From contig NZ_JBDXXH010000001.1 in assembly GCF_040373385.1 (NCBI RefSeq), forward strand, positions 613,583-677,582: a stretch of 64,000 bases of DNA. Reading direction: 5' to 3'. Origin of the DNA: Nitratidesulfovibrio sp. (GTDB taxonomy: Bacteria; Desulfobacterota; Desulfovibrionia; Desulfovibrionales; Desulfovibrionaceae). The translations under genes and the position numbers were made by a program. Below, one piece after another: positions 44,684-52,174 of this stretch. Position 1 is the stretch's first letter; every line of letters starts with the position of its first letter. Below the pieces are notes generated by a model. It made no database searches. It was not told where the DNA came from and worked only from the letters and a program-made list of their open reading frames with translations.

Positions 44684-44786
44684 AGCAAGGGGAGTAGCCA
44701 GCAAGGGCAACGTCAACAGCATGGCGCACGCGCCTGGCGTTGCCGTTGGGACGGACCCGCAAACCGGACCAATTGGCGAGACCTTC
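44684..44786 (+). ncRNA. yybP-ykoY (manganese) riboswitch aptamer
   Basis: The sequence carries the two conserved loops of this class in order: AAGGGGAGTAGCC at the 5' side and ACGTCAACA soon after. It closes with GCGAGACCTT at the 3' side of P1. The known Lactococcus aptamer has AAAGGGGAGUAGCG, GUCGUCA and GCAAGACCUUU at the same places. Mn2+ is the established ligand. A hairpin spans the middle (TGGCGTTGCC region). It sits between a promoter and a CaCA-family exporter, the usual type of gene under this switch. Confidence 0.85.
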
Positions 44787-44822
44787 ACGGCAGGAATGCC
44801 GGAGGTCTCGCCTTTTCTTTTT
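44775..44822 (+). terminator. Riboswitch expression-platform terminator
   Basis: GGCGAGACCT pairs perfectly with AGGTCTCGCC, followed by TTTTCTTTTT; a smaller CGGCA/TGCCG hairpin lies in the loop. The left arm is the 3' strand of the aptamer's closing helix. Folding of the Mn2+-bound aptamer and of the terminator should therefore exclude each other, giving an ON switch. Confidence 0.88.
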
Positions 44823-44869
44823 GGCCTCTGGCGATTTGTGAATTCTCAAATGGTATCGAGAGGTTGACT

Positions 44870-46096
44870 GTGAAACACGCGTTCCGCGACTGGTATCCCT
44901 TCCTGCTGGCCGTGCTGGCCACGTTGCCGGGCCTTGCCATGCGCGCCCTGCACCCCGAGATCAGCCCCCTGGTCATGGCCGGGCTGACCGGCGGGGCCAT
45001 CCTGGCTGCGTCGTTCATGCTGATGTGGGCCTGCGAGGTGGCGCAGCTGGACATTCCCCAGACGCTGGCCCTGGCGGTGGTGGCACTTATCGCCGTGCTG
45101 CCCGAGTACGCCGTGGATATGTACTTTACCTGGATGGCCGGGCAGCACCCGGAAAGCGACTACGCCCATTACGCCATTGCCAACATGACCGGGGCCAACC
45201 GCCTGCTCATCGGCGTGGGGTGGAGCGCCATCGTGCTGGTGTGCTGGATGCGTTTTCGCAGCGCGGTGGTGGTGGAAAGCGAACGCCGCACCGATCTGGT
45301 GTTCCTGGCCATGGCCACGGCGTACGCGTTCGTCATTCCCATCAAGGGTTCGCTGGCGTGGTACGACGGTGTGGCGCTGGTTTCGCTGTACGTTTGGTAC
45401 ATCTGGCTGGTTTCGCGCAGGCCCTGCACCGAGTTCGAGGCGGAAGGCCCGGCGGAAGTGCTGGCCAAGCTGCCCACGGGGCACCGCCGCATCGCCACCC
45501 TGTCGCTGTTCCTGTTCGCCGCCGTGGTCATCCTGGCTGACGCGGAACTGTTCAGCGAAAGCCTGGTGGCCTCCGGCAAGGTGCTGGGCATCAACGAATT
45601 CCTGCTGGTGCAGTGGCTTGCACCCATCGCCTCCGAGGCGCCCGAGTTCATCGTGTCGCTGATGTTCGCCTTGCGCGGCCATGCCAGCATCGCGCTGGGC
45701 AGCCTGATTTCGTCCAAGCTGAACCAGTGGACCCTGCTGGTGGGCATGATACCCGGCGTGTACGCAGCCTCGTCCGGCTCTGTGCACCCGCCCATTCCCA
45801 TGGATTCGCACCAGATGAACGAAATACTGCTGACGGCGGCGCAGTCGCTGTTCGCCATCTGCCTGCTGCTGCGCATGCGCATCGGCATGCGCGGGGCGCT
45901 GGTGCTGTTCGGCCTGTTCCTGGCCCAGTTCATTTCGCCGTTCATCCAGGCGCCCATAGAGGCGGCCATGGGCCTGCCGCACATTCCCGACCGGCTGCAC
46001 ATCTGGTTCAGCCTGGTGTACGTGGTGCTGGCGGGCGGCATGCTGCTGCTGCGCCCGCGCACCCTGCTGGACCTGCGCTACGGCTTTCGCGTGTAG
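44870..46096 (+). CDS. CaCA-family cation exporter, probable manganese or calcium efflux
   Basis: Membrane protein of 408 residues with about 11 helices in two repeated halves, each with an acidic alpha-repeat motif: IAVLPEYAVDMYF with ANMTGANRLLIG in the first, and APIASEAPEFIVSL with GSLISSKLNQWTLLVG in the second. This is the sodium/calcium exchanger fold. The GTG start at 44870 has GAGAGG 6 nt upstream. Placement behind a yybP-ykoY riboswitch suggests that Mn2+ is exported, relieving Mn excess. No other gene shares the transcript with certainty. Confidence 0.9.
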   Translation: MKHAFRDWYPFLLAVLATLPGLAMRALHPEISPLVMAGLTGGAILAASFMLMWACEVAQLDIPQTLALAVVALIAVLPEYAVDMYFTWMAGQHPESDYAHYAIANMTGANRLLIGVGWSAIVLVCWMRFRSAVVVESERRTDLVFLAMATAYAFVIPIKGSLAWYDGVALVSLYVWYIWLVSRRPCTEFEAEGPAEVLAKLPTGHRRIATLSLFLFAAVVILADAELFSESLVASGKVLGINEFLLVQWLAPIASEAPEFIVSLMFALRGHASIALGSLISSKLNQWTLLVGMIPGVYAASSGSVHPPIPMDSHQMNEILLTAAQSLFAICLLLRMRIGMRGALVLFGLFLAQFISPFIQAPIEAAMGLPHIPDRLHIWFSLVYVVLAGGMLLLRPRTLLDLRYGFRV

Positions 46097-46142
46097 CATG
46101 CGCGCCGCTGGCGGCGTGACTATTCGCATGTCGTGATCCTTC

Positions 46143-46175
46143 GCGGCCCGTCGCACCCTTGGCGCGGCGGGCCGC
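46143..46175 (+). terminator. Hairpin after the exporter gene
   Basis: GCGGCCCGTCGC pairs with GCGGCGGGCCGC (12 bp with one wobble) around a 9-nt loop, 47 bp past the stop. No T-run follows. Confidence 0.55.
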
Positions 46176-46193
46176 TCGTGCTAGAGACGGGCC

Positions 46194-47003
46194 ATGAGTG
46201 ACGGCAAACGTTTTTTTGCGGAATTGGGTTTGCGTGGCCAACGTCGCCGGGTGTTGGTTGCCGCTTCAATGGGATTCGTTTCTTTGTGCGCGGGAAGCCT
46301 TATGCCTATGTGGTTGCCGGGTTTCGTGCGGGCAGCCGAGCCCGGCGCGCCGCGTGACGACGAAGCCTCCATCACCCTGCGCGAGGACGATTTCGACATC
46401 GACGTGCGCTATCCGCGTCTGGGGCAGGCCGCCGTGGACGACGACCTGGCCCGCTGGGCCGCGCACATCGTGGGCGCGTTCCGGCAGGGGCTGGCCGAGC
46501 CCGGAACCGGGGCCGAACCCGCCAATGGCACGCCAGACCCCAATGCCCACCATTTCGTCAACGAACTGAAGGTGACCTACGAGGTAACCCGCGCCTCGGC
46601 CCGGGCGGTCACGGTCACCTTCAGCATCTGGACTTACACCGGCGGTGCCCACGGCAATCTGGACATCATCACCCTGAGCTACGACATGGCTTCCGGTGCG
46701 CGCCTGGCGCCGGAGGACATCTTTGCGGATACCGAGGGCGCGCTGGCCCTGCTGGCCTCGTACTGCTACGAGGCCCTGGCCGAAGCGCTGGGCGACGACC
46801 GGGCCGAGGACATGCTGCGCAGCGGCACCAGCCCCGACGCGGACAACTACGCCAGCCTCGCGCTGACGCCGGAAGGGGTGCGGGTGCATTTTCCGCCGTA
46901 TCAGGTGGCGCCCTGGTCTGCGGGGCCGCAGTTGGTGGACGTGCCGCTGGGGGTGTTGATCGACGCCGGGCCACGGCTGGAGTTGTGGGGCGTTTCCCGC
47001 TAG
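46194..47003 (+). CDS. DUF3298/DUF4163-type exported protein (RsiV-like)
   Basis: Exported protein of 269 residues with a basic N-terminus and a membrane segment at about 20-40. DUF4163-like strands follow (YPRLGQAAVDDDLARWA, then LKVTYEVTRASARAVTVTFSIWTYTGGAHGN). The DUF3298 signature is then present: TYTGGAHG, LSYDMASGARLAPEDIF and LTPEGVRVHFPPYQVAPWSAG. The family includes the B. subtilis anti-sigma factor RsiV, which binds lysozyme; most other members have no known role. The ATG at 46194 is preceded only by a weak GAGACGG. A strong terminator follows. Confidence 0.85.
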   Translation: MSDGKRFFAELGLRGQRRRVLVAASMGFVSLCAGSLMPMWLPGFVRAAEPGAPRDDEASITLREDDFDIDVRYPRLGQAAVDDDLARWAAHIVGAFRQGLAEPGTGAEPANGTPDPNAHHFVNELKVTYEVTRASARAVTVTFSIWTYTGGAHGNLDIITLSYDMASGARLAPEDIFADTEGALALLASYCYEALAEALGDDRAEDMLRSGTSPDADNYASLALTPEGVRVHFPPYQVAPWSAGPQLVDVPLGVLIDAGPRLELWGVSR

Positions 47004-47025
47004 CCGGGAAGAAGGAACGATGCCG

Positions 47026-47061
47026 AAGGGCCGGAACGCTGTGCGCGTTCCGGCCCTTTTC
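47026..47061 (+). terminator. Terminator after the DUF3298 gene
   Basis: AAGGGCCGGAACGC pairs perfectly with GCGTTCCGGCCCTT around a 5-nt loop and is followed by TTC. Confidence 0.85.
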
Positions 47062-47192
47062 ACGTGTGGTTCACGGTTGCGTTGGCTGGAAGCATTCCGG
47101 GGACAGCCGGGTTGCGGTAGCCGCCATGCCGGTGGCAGTCGGTCCGGTCCGCGCAGCCGTCACGGTCCACGCAGCAGGTCAGGTCAGCGACA

Positions 47193-47249
47193 GTCGGGCA
47201 GGTCGGCGACAGTCGGACAGATCAGCGGCAGTCGGGCAGGTCGGAGCGG
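47193..47249. repeat. Three 19-bp tandem repeats at a gene end
   Basis: Units based on GTCGGGCAGGTCGGCGACA occur three times, with a partial copy to the left. They overlap the last codons of the minus-strand GNAT-like gene and run past its stop, so its C-terminus (RSDLPDCR) comes from repeat DNA. Confidence 0.7.
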
Positions 47250-47845
47250 GTGCACAGGGTGAGCACTGCGTCGACCACACGGGTGCCCGTGGGCCGCGCC
47301 AGCACCGCCCCGCCGGGAATCACCGCCGCGCGGCGGAAGCCCAGCCGGGTGACGAAGCCAAGGGCATGGCGGTAGGGCGCGGGGGTTAGGCCCACCAGCG
47401 TGTCCAGCAGATGCGGTGACGGGCGCCCGTTCGGCGCGGGTGGCGGCGCGGGGGGCTGCACGGGGGCCTGCGCACGCAGCAGGAAACACACCACCATGCG
47501 ACCGATTTCTTCCGCGCGGGGCAGCCCGGCCCGCAGCACGCAGAAGTGGATGCGCGCCGCGCGGCCGCAAAAGCCGTCCACCCAGCACAGGGCCAGCGGG
47601 GTGCCTGCCGCCTGCACCAGATAGCACCACGCCCGGTGCGGGGCCAGCAGCGCGCGCAGGTCGGCGGCGCAACGCACGCCGCCGTCATGGAACACCACCG
47701 GGGCCAGCCCGTCATCGCACAGGGCGCTCCATAGCTTGTCCAGCTCCGCGTCGGTAACCGGGGCCGGGTGGGACGGGTGGCGCGAACGCAGCACCAGCGG
47801 AGGCAGCGGCGGCGACGCCGGATGAGACCGGGCTGCCCTAGCCAT
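47222..47845 (-). CDS. Phage-type GNAT-like protein next to a terminase
   Basis: The 207-residue product looks like a divergent GNAT fold. The C-terminal part has PAPYRHALGFVTRLGFRRAAVIPGGAVLAR, similar to the acetyl-CoA-domain end often seen in phage GNAT-like proteins. A Pro-rich insert (AQAPVQPPAPPPAPNG) lies in the middle. It begins at ATG 47845 inside the end of the terminase gene (8-nt overlap), with GGAG 10 nt upstream. The acetyl-CoA loop is not clear, so it may not be an active acetyltransferase. Confidence 0.6.
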   Translation of the reverse strand: MARAARSHPASPPLPPLVLRSRHPSHPAPVTDAELDKLWSALCDDGLAPVVFHDGGVRCAADLRALLAPHRAWCYLVQAAGTPLALCWVDGFCGRAARIHFCVLRAGLPRAEEIGRMVVCFLLRAQAPVQPPAPPPAPNGRPSPHLLDTLVGLTPAPYRHALGFVTRLGFRRAAVIPGGAVLARPTGTRVVDAVLTLCTRSDLPDCR

Positions 47846-49586
47846 ACAATGGGTACTCCATATTCCCGATGTCGCCGGCGTCACCCGCACCGCCATGCCC
47901 GCCGAAGCCCGCGCCGTGGCCCGTCAGGCCGAATCCTCCGGAATCCGGGTCCGGGAATTCCGCGCCCAGCTCCGGGTCCAGGATGCGGGCCAGGCAGTCC
48001 AGCATGTCGTCGTGCCGGGATACGGGAAAGGCCAGGTACTCTTCGTCCACGAATTCCCGCGCCAGGTCGCGCCGCTTGCCCTCTGCGTCCATGAAGGGCA
48101 GGCGGTGGGGCAGCAGCATGCGGCCCTGCTCGAATTCGGGCACCAGCCTGCGGATGCGGTCCTTCTTGGGCATGGGGCCGCCCAGGGGAGTGATGTCGAA
48201 GCGGTAGTTGCGGCGTTCCTGTTCGGTGCGCACATGTTCGATGTCGGCCTGCATGCCGTACTTTTCGTAGCCCGTGGCCAGTGGCCGCCAGGTCCGGTGC
48301 AGGCGGAACAGTGCGGCGGCCCGGCCCGTAAGGTTCAGCCGGTCGCGCACCCCGTCCAGCAGGTAGCGGTTGCCGTCCGGGGCCAGCCCCACCACCAGCA
48401 TCACCGTGTAGTCGCTGCCCTTCTTGCGCTCGCCCGCCGGGTCCACCAGCAGGTAGCGGTTGCAGTGGCCCCAGCGTGCCAGGGGGGATGCGTGCCATGC
48501 CGGGCTGCCCGGCCCCGCGTTGCGGGAAGCGCTGTCCATATCCGCCGCATAGCGGCGCAGCCATTCGGCGCGAAAGCCTTGCGCCGTGTCGGCGGCGGGG
48601 TTCAGCAGCATCTGGCAGCCGAACACGTACGGCCCCATCTGGCGGCGTTTTTCGGCCAGTGTCGCCGGGGAAAGCAGTGCCGGGGGGCCGTCGGGCGCGC
48701 CGGTGGCCGTGGCAGGGTGAATGCGCGGCGTTGCCGCCCCCCGTTCGAGGATGGTGCGCCACGTGTCGTTGAAGTGGTAGCGGGTGCCGATGTAGCGGCG
48801 GCGGCCCGCGCCGCGTGCGGACGGCGCATTGCTTGCGCCCGTGGGGGCGGGCGTGTCGTTGACCTGCCTCGTGCCATCCTCGCGGGCAGTGTCGCCGGGT
48901 TCACCGCCAATGCTCCCGCATTTTCCTCCACTGGCACCCAGATTGAGCGACAGCGCCCAGCATTCCGTGACCTTGGCGATCATTTCCGGGGTGGTCACCG
49001 ATTCGCGGGTGACCACGTCGTCGTAGACAAGCAGGCGAAAGTGCTTGCCCGTGGGCTGGCCGTCCACCAGTCCCCACGCCTCCACGGTGGCCTCCTTGGG
49101 GTTGCCCCGGCGGCGCACCACGATGCCCTTGTCCAGCGACCAGACCGGGGCCTGCCGCCGCGGCGCGGCCCACAGCACGTCGGGGTACAGGCGCTTGAGC
49201 AGGTCATTGTGCTCGAACTCGTGCTTGATCTGCCCCAGGAAGTCCTTGGCCACCGGACGCGAGTGGGAAAAGATGCCCACCGTGATTTCCGGGTCGTTCA
49301 GAATGTCGCGCACGGTCTGGCCGAAGGTGATGATGGTGGATTTGTAGTGCTCGCGCGCCCACAGATCCAGATGGCCGTCGGGCGCGGCCTGCACCTCGCG
49401 GCAGCGCTCGAACAGCCAGTCGCGGTCCATGTCCGCCCGGCCCATGAGCCGGGTGAGCAGGTAGAACAGGTCGCGTCGGCCCAGTTCCGCCTGCATGGCG
49501 GCAAGGGCGGCGGGGCCGCGCCGGGCGGCGTCTGCGGCAAGGTCGGCGTACAGCGCGGCGGCATCGCGCCGGGTGGTGGCCGTCAT
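47838..49586 (-). CDS. Phage terminase large subunit (prophage remnant)
   Basis: DNA-packaging ATPase/nuclease of 582 residues. The ATPase has an unusual Walker A region REHYKST (78-84) and Walker B LLVYDD (185-190) followed by a Thr. A coupling-like motif lies after an Ala/Gly/Thr-rich insert of about 45 residues. The nuclease half has LLVDPAGERKKGSDYTV and ends with RHDDMLDCLARI, both with conserved Asp. The tail is Gly-rich. The start at 49586 has GGAGG 10 nt upstream. No portal, capsid or small terminase gene is next to it, so this is a partial prophage or a domesticated gene. Confidence 0.85.
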   Translation of the reverse strand: MTATTRRDAAALYADLAADAARRGPAALAAMQAELGRRDLFYLLTRLMGRADMDRDWLFERCREVQAAPDGHLDLWAREHYKSTIITFGQTVRDILNDPEITVGIFSHSRPVAKDFLGQIKHEFEHNDLLKRLYPDVLWAAPRRQAPVWSLDKGIVVRRRGNPKEATVEAWGLVDGQPTGKHFRLLVYDDVVTRESVTTPEMIAKVTECWALSLNLGASGGKCGSIGGEPGDTAREDGTRQVNDTPAPTGASNAPSARGAGRRRYIGTRYHFNDTWRTILERGAATPRIHPATATGAPDGPPALLSPATLAEKRRQMGPYVFGCQMLLNPAADTAQGFRAEWLRRYAADMDSASRNAGPGSPAWHASPLARWGHCNRYLLVDPAGERKKGSDYTVMLVVGLAPDGNRYLLDGVRDRLNLTGRAAALFRLHRTWRPLATGYEKYGMQADIEHVRTEQERRNYRFDITPLGGPMPKKDRIRRLVPEFEQGRMLLPHRLPFMDAEGKRRDLAREFVDEEYLAFPVSRHDDMLDCLARILDPELGAEFPDPDSGGFGLTGHGAGFGGHGGAGDAGDIGNMEYPLYG

Positions 49587-50076
49587 GGGGGGAAATCCTC
49601 CGGGAAAGGGGTGGCGGGAAAGGATATGGTTCGCTGGCGCACACCCTACACGGAGGAAAACGGGTAACGCCGGTCGCAGGGGGGGCGCAGCGGGGTGGCG
49701 CGGGCATCCGGAGGGGGCGCCGCCATGGCGGCGGTGTGGTGGCAAGGTGGTGGGAGGCAGGTTTTCAAACGGGCTGAGGGGTGGCATAGGCATATCACCA
49801 TGCAACCCAGGCAGCTGTCGCCGAGGGGCACCGGACACCGTGCGCGCACGCACCGTCAGACCCGCGCCAGGCCTCCGGCACGGCGCTGCCGCGCCGTGCC
49901 GCTTTCGGGAACGGTTGCCGCCACATCGGCGCGGCGGAGTGTCTTGTAATCGCCATGCAAGTCTGCTAGGCAAGTCTAGAAATTTTCACGAATGCCGTGT
50001 GCGCGCCGCGCAAGCCGGACCCGGAACGGTACGGTTCCGGGTGACGGCGACGGCGACCCCAAAGAAGGAGGAACAC
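49587..50076. other. Divergent intergenic region
   Basis: About 490 bp between the terminase gene and the PA2779-like gene. It contains a perfect 10-bp hairpin (GGCACGGCGC/GCGCCGTGCC, loop TGCC, 49877-49900). No gene with an adequate ribosome site was found. An AT-richer patch at 49940-49990 could hold the promoter of the downstream cassette. Confidence 0.45.
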
Positions 50077-50475
50077 ATGTACATGCTTCTGAACTGGCGC
50101 TCCCTGCGCCACATCGCCATGGTCATGGTGGCCGTCATGGGCCTGCTCAGCTTTGTGCCCCGCGTGGAAGCCGCCTTTGTTCCCAACGCCGGCGTCGTGG
50201 CCGGGGAACAGCGCGCCAGCGACATCGGCAGTGTGCAGAAGGCCCTGGAAAACAAGATGGTTTCCGAGCGCCTGCAAGCCCTTGGCTATTCCTCGGCAGA
50301 AGTTGAACAGCGCCTGTCCATGCTGTCCGACGCCGAACTGCACGACCTGGCCAAGAAGATCGACAACCTGACCCACGGCGGCGACGGCTTTGGCTTCGTC
50401 ATCGCCATCCTTGTCGTCATCCTGCTGGTGGTGCTGATCCTGCATTTCGCCGACCGCCGCGTGGTCGTCCAGTAG
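50077..50475 (+). CDS. PA2779-family small membrane protein
   Basis: The 132-residue product has a signal/anchor helix (about 12-33), then a soluble part with AGEQRASDIGSVQKALENKMVSERLQALGYSSAEVEQRL that is typical of PA2779-like proteins. A second hydrophobic helix at about 106-123 precedes a basic end. AGGAGG lies 5 nt before the ATG at 50077. It leads a three-gene cassette with a C39-like peptidase lipoprotein and a TPR lipoprotein, as in many proteobacteria. Its function is unknown; it may be a partner or substrate of the peptidase. Confidence 0.85.
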   Translation: MYMLLNWRSLRHIAMVMVAVMGLLSFVPRVEAAFVPNAGVVAGEQRASDIGSVQKALENKMVSERLQALGYSSAEVEQRLSMLSDAELHDLAKKIDNLTHGGDGFGFVIAILVVILLVVLILHFADRRVVVQ

Positions 50476-50545
50476 CCGCGCGCACCGTTCTGCTCCCGCC
50501 GCCCGGACTGGCCCCGGCTTGTCCGGGCGGCGGGGGTGCCTTGCC

Positions 50546-51253
50546 ATGCCCATGAATCTTTCGTCAGCATGCCGGGTCGTACGCCCGGCCCTAGCGTGTC
50601 CTGGTGCCCTCCGGCCGTCGTTCCGGCAGGCGCTTTGGTCTTTGCTGCCGTCCGGGTTCCGGTCCCTGCTACAGCGGGCACTGCCGTGCCTGCTGCTGCT
50701 TTGCGCGGCGCTGGTCTGCACGGGGTGCCTGCGCGGCCCCGGCAGCCTCGCGCCGGACCCCACCCGCCCCGTTGCGGAGCGGATCATCCCCGACGTGCCG
50801 TTCTTCGCGCAGGAAGCGTACCAGTGCGGCCCCGCCTCGCTGGCAGGGGTGCTGCGCCATTTGGGGCTGACCGGCGCCCAGGCCACGCCGGACGGCGTGG
50901 CCGACGCCATCTTTCGCCCCGGCATGCACGGCACGCTTTCGCTGGATCTCGCCCTGTACCCGCGCACCCTGGGGCTTGCCAGCCGCTGGTACGACGGTTC
51001 CGTGGCCGACCTGATGGCCGCCGTGGATTCCGGCCAGCCGCGCATCGTCATGGTCGATCACGGCTACGGGCTGGTGAGCACCTATCATTTCATGGTGGTG
51101 GTGGGCTACGCGCCCGACGCGGTCATCGTGAATTCCGACCGCACCCCCCTGCAACGGCTGCCGTGGGCATCGTTTCTGCGCACCTGGGACCGCACCGACC
51201 GCTGGACGCTGGAGGTCCGGCGGCAGGAACCAGCCCCCGCGCCCGCCCCGTAG
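50546..51253 (+). CDS. PA2778-type C39-like cysteine peptidase lipoprotein
   Basis: Exported lipoprotein of 235 residues. A hydrophobic stretch ends in the lipobox VCTGC (Cys61). The peptidase-like domain carries the C39 features: Cys94 in EAYQCGPASLAGVLRHLG, His181 in STYHFMVVVGY, and an acid/amide in DAVIVNSD. The preceding Gln89 could form the oxyanion hole. C39 peptidases usually cleave double-glycine leaders of exported peptides, but here the domain is not fused to an ABC transporter. The start is uncertain (ATG at 50546 or 50552, or TTG at 50519). Confidence 0.82.
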   Translation: MPMNLSSACRVVRPALACPGALRPSFRQALWSLLPSGFRSLLQRALPCLLLLCAALVCTGCLRGPGSLAPDPTRPVAERIIPDVPFFAQEAYQCGPASLAGVLRHLGLTGAQATPDGVADAIFRPGMHGTLSLDLALYPRTLGLASRWYDGSVADLMAAVDSGQPRIVMVDHGYGLVSTYHFMVVVGYAPDAVIVNSDRTPLQRLPWASFLRTWDRTDRWTLEVRRQEPAPAPAP

Positions 51254-51276
51254 CCCGAACCGTCACGGGAGGTTCC

Positions 51277-51831
51277 ATGCCGGACACCACGCTCCTCGCT
51301 TTCGTCCCTGTCGCCGTTCCCGCTTCCGCCGCCACTTTCCGGCCCGCCCGGGCATCCGCCATGTCACCCACGGCGCGGTGCGCCATCCTGCCGTGCCTGC
51401 TGCTGGCCCTGCTGCTGACCGGGTGCGCCCTGCCGCGCATCGGCATCTACGAAGACCCGTTGTCCGGCCCGGAGCACCTGGAACTGGGCCGCGCCTACGA
51501 ACAGAAGGGTGAACTGGACCTGGCCCGGCGCGAATATGCCGAGGCCGTGCGCGACGACGTGCCCCAGGCCCACCTGTACCTGGCCAACCTGCTGTTCCAG
51601 AAGGGCGAGATGGAAGAGGCGGAAGGCCATTACCGCAAGGCCATCCGTGCCCTGCCCGAGGCGGAATCCGCCCCGGCGCGCAACAACCTGGCCTGGCTGC
51701 TGCTGACACGCGGCGAACGGCTGGATGAAGCAGAGCGGCTGGCCGAAGAGGCCGTGCGCCTTGCCGACGATGCCCACCGCCAAAGTTTCGAGGATACCTT
51801 GAAGCAGGTGCGGGACGCGCGGAACAAGTAG
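51277..51831 (+). CDS. TPR lipoprotein of the PA2778/PA2779 cassette
   Basis: The 184-residue product has a lipobox LLTGC (Cys at about 50) and then two to three TPR-like repeats (LELGRAYEQKGELDLARREYAEAV, HLYLANLLFQKGEMEEAEGHYRKAI). The start at 51277 has a perfect GGAGG 4 nt upstream and gives an unusually long 28-residue extension before the signal-like segment. A later ATG at 51361 begins at a more usual signal peptide but has no ribosome site. It starts 23 bp after the peptidase gene, so they share an operon. TPRs may dock a partner. Confidence 0.82.
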   Translation: MPDTTLLAFVPVAVPASAATFRPARASAMSPTARCAILPCLLLALLLTGCALPRIGIYEDPLSGPEHLELGRAYEQKGELDLARREYAEAVRDDVPQAHLYLANLLFQKGEMEEAEGHYRKAIRALPEAESAPARNNLAWLLLTRGERLDEAERLAEEAVRLADDAHRQSFEDTLKQVRDARNK

Positions 51832-51858
51832 CGTCCCGGTGCCCCCCGCGCAGTTGGC

Positions 51859-51910
51859 GCCAGCGACGGCCCGCCGCATCCCCACGGGTGCGGCGGGCCG
51901 CGTCGCTGGC
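51859..51910 (+). terminator. Long hairpin after the TPR lipoprotein gene
   Basis: Two 9- and 11-bp stem segments, separated by a 2-nt bulge, pair (GCCAGCGAC/GTCGCTGGC and GGCCCGCCGCA/TGCGGCGGGCC) across a 10-nt loop. It lies 28 bp past the stop; no T-run. The rest of this 340-bp gap shows loose 11-12-bp repeats of CGGCGCCACCC near 52020-52070. Confidence 0.6.
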
Positions 51911-52174
51911 GGCTTCGGTCCCTGGCGTGTCGCTTTTGCGGGGGCCTTTCCTTTCAGCCGCCCCAACGTTTCCAGTCCCGGACATCCGTCCCGCGGTATC
52001 CCCCGTCATCAGCACCCCGGCGTCACTCCGGCGCCACCCTGGCGTTACCCCGGCGCCACCCCGCCGCCATGTTCCGGACAATGCTGCCGGTTTTTTCGCA
52101 AGGTTGGCGGGGCGGGCTTTTCCGCGCGCGTTTCATCTGGCAAGATGGGGCATCGGGCACTCCGTGGAGGCTGC

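Noticed and set aside
47222..50076. Complete prophage with attachment sites
   Set aside because: Only a terminase and one small protein are present. No integrase, tRNA gene or flanking direct repeat was found.
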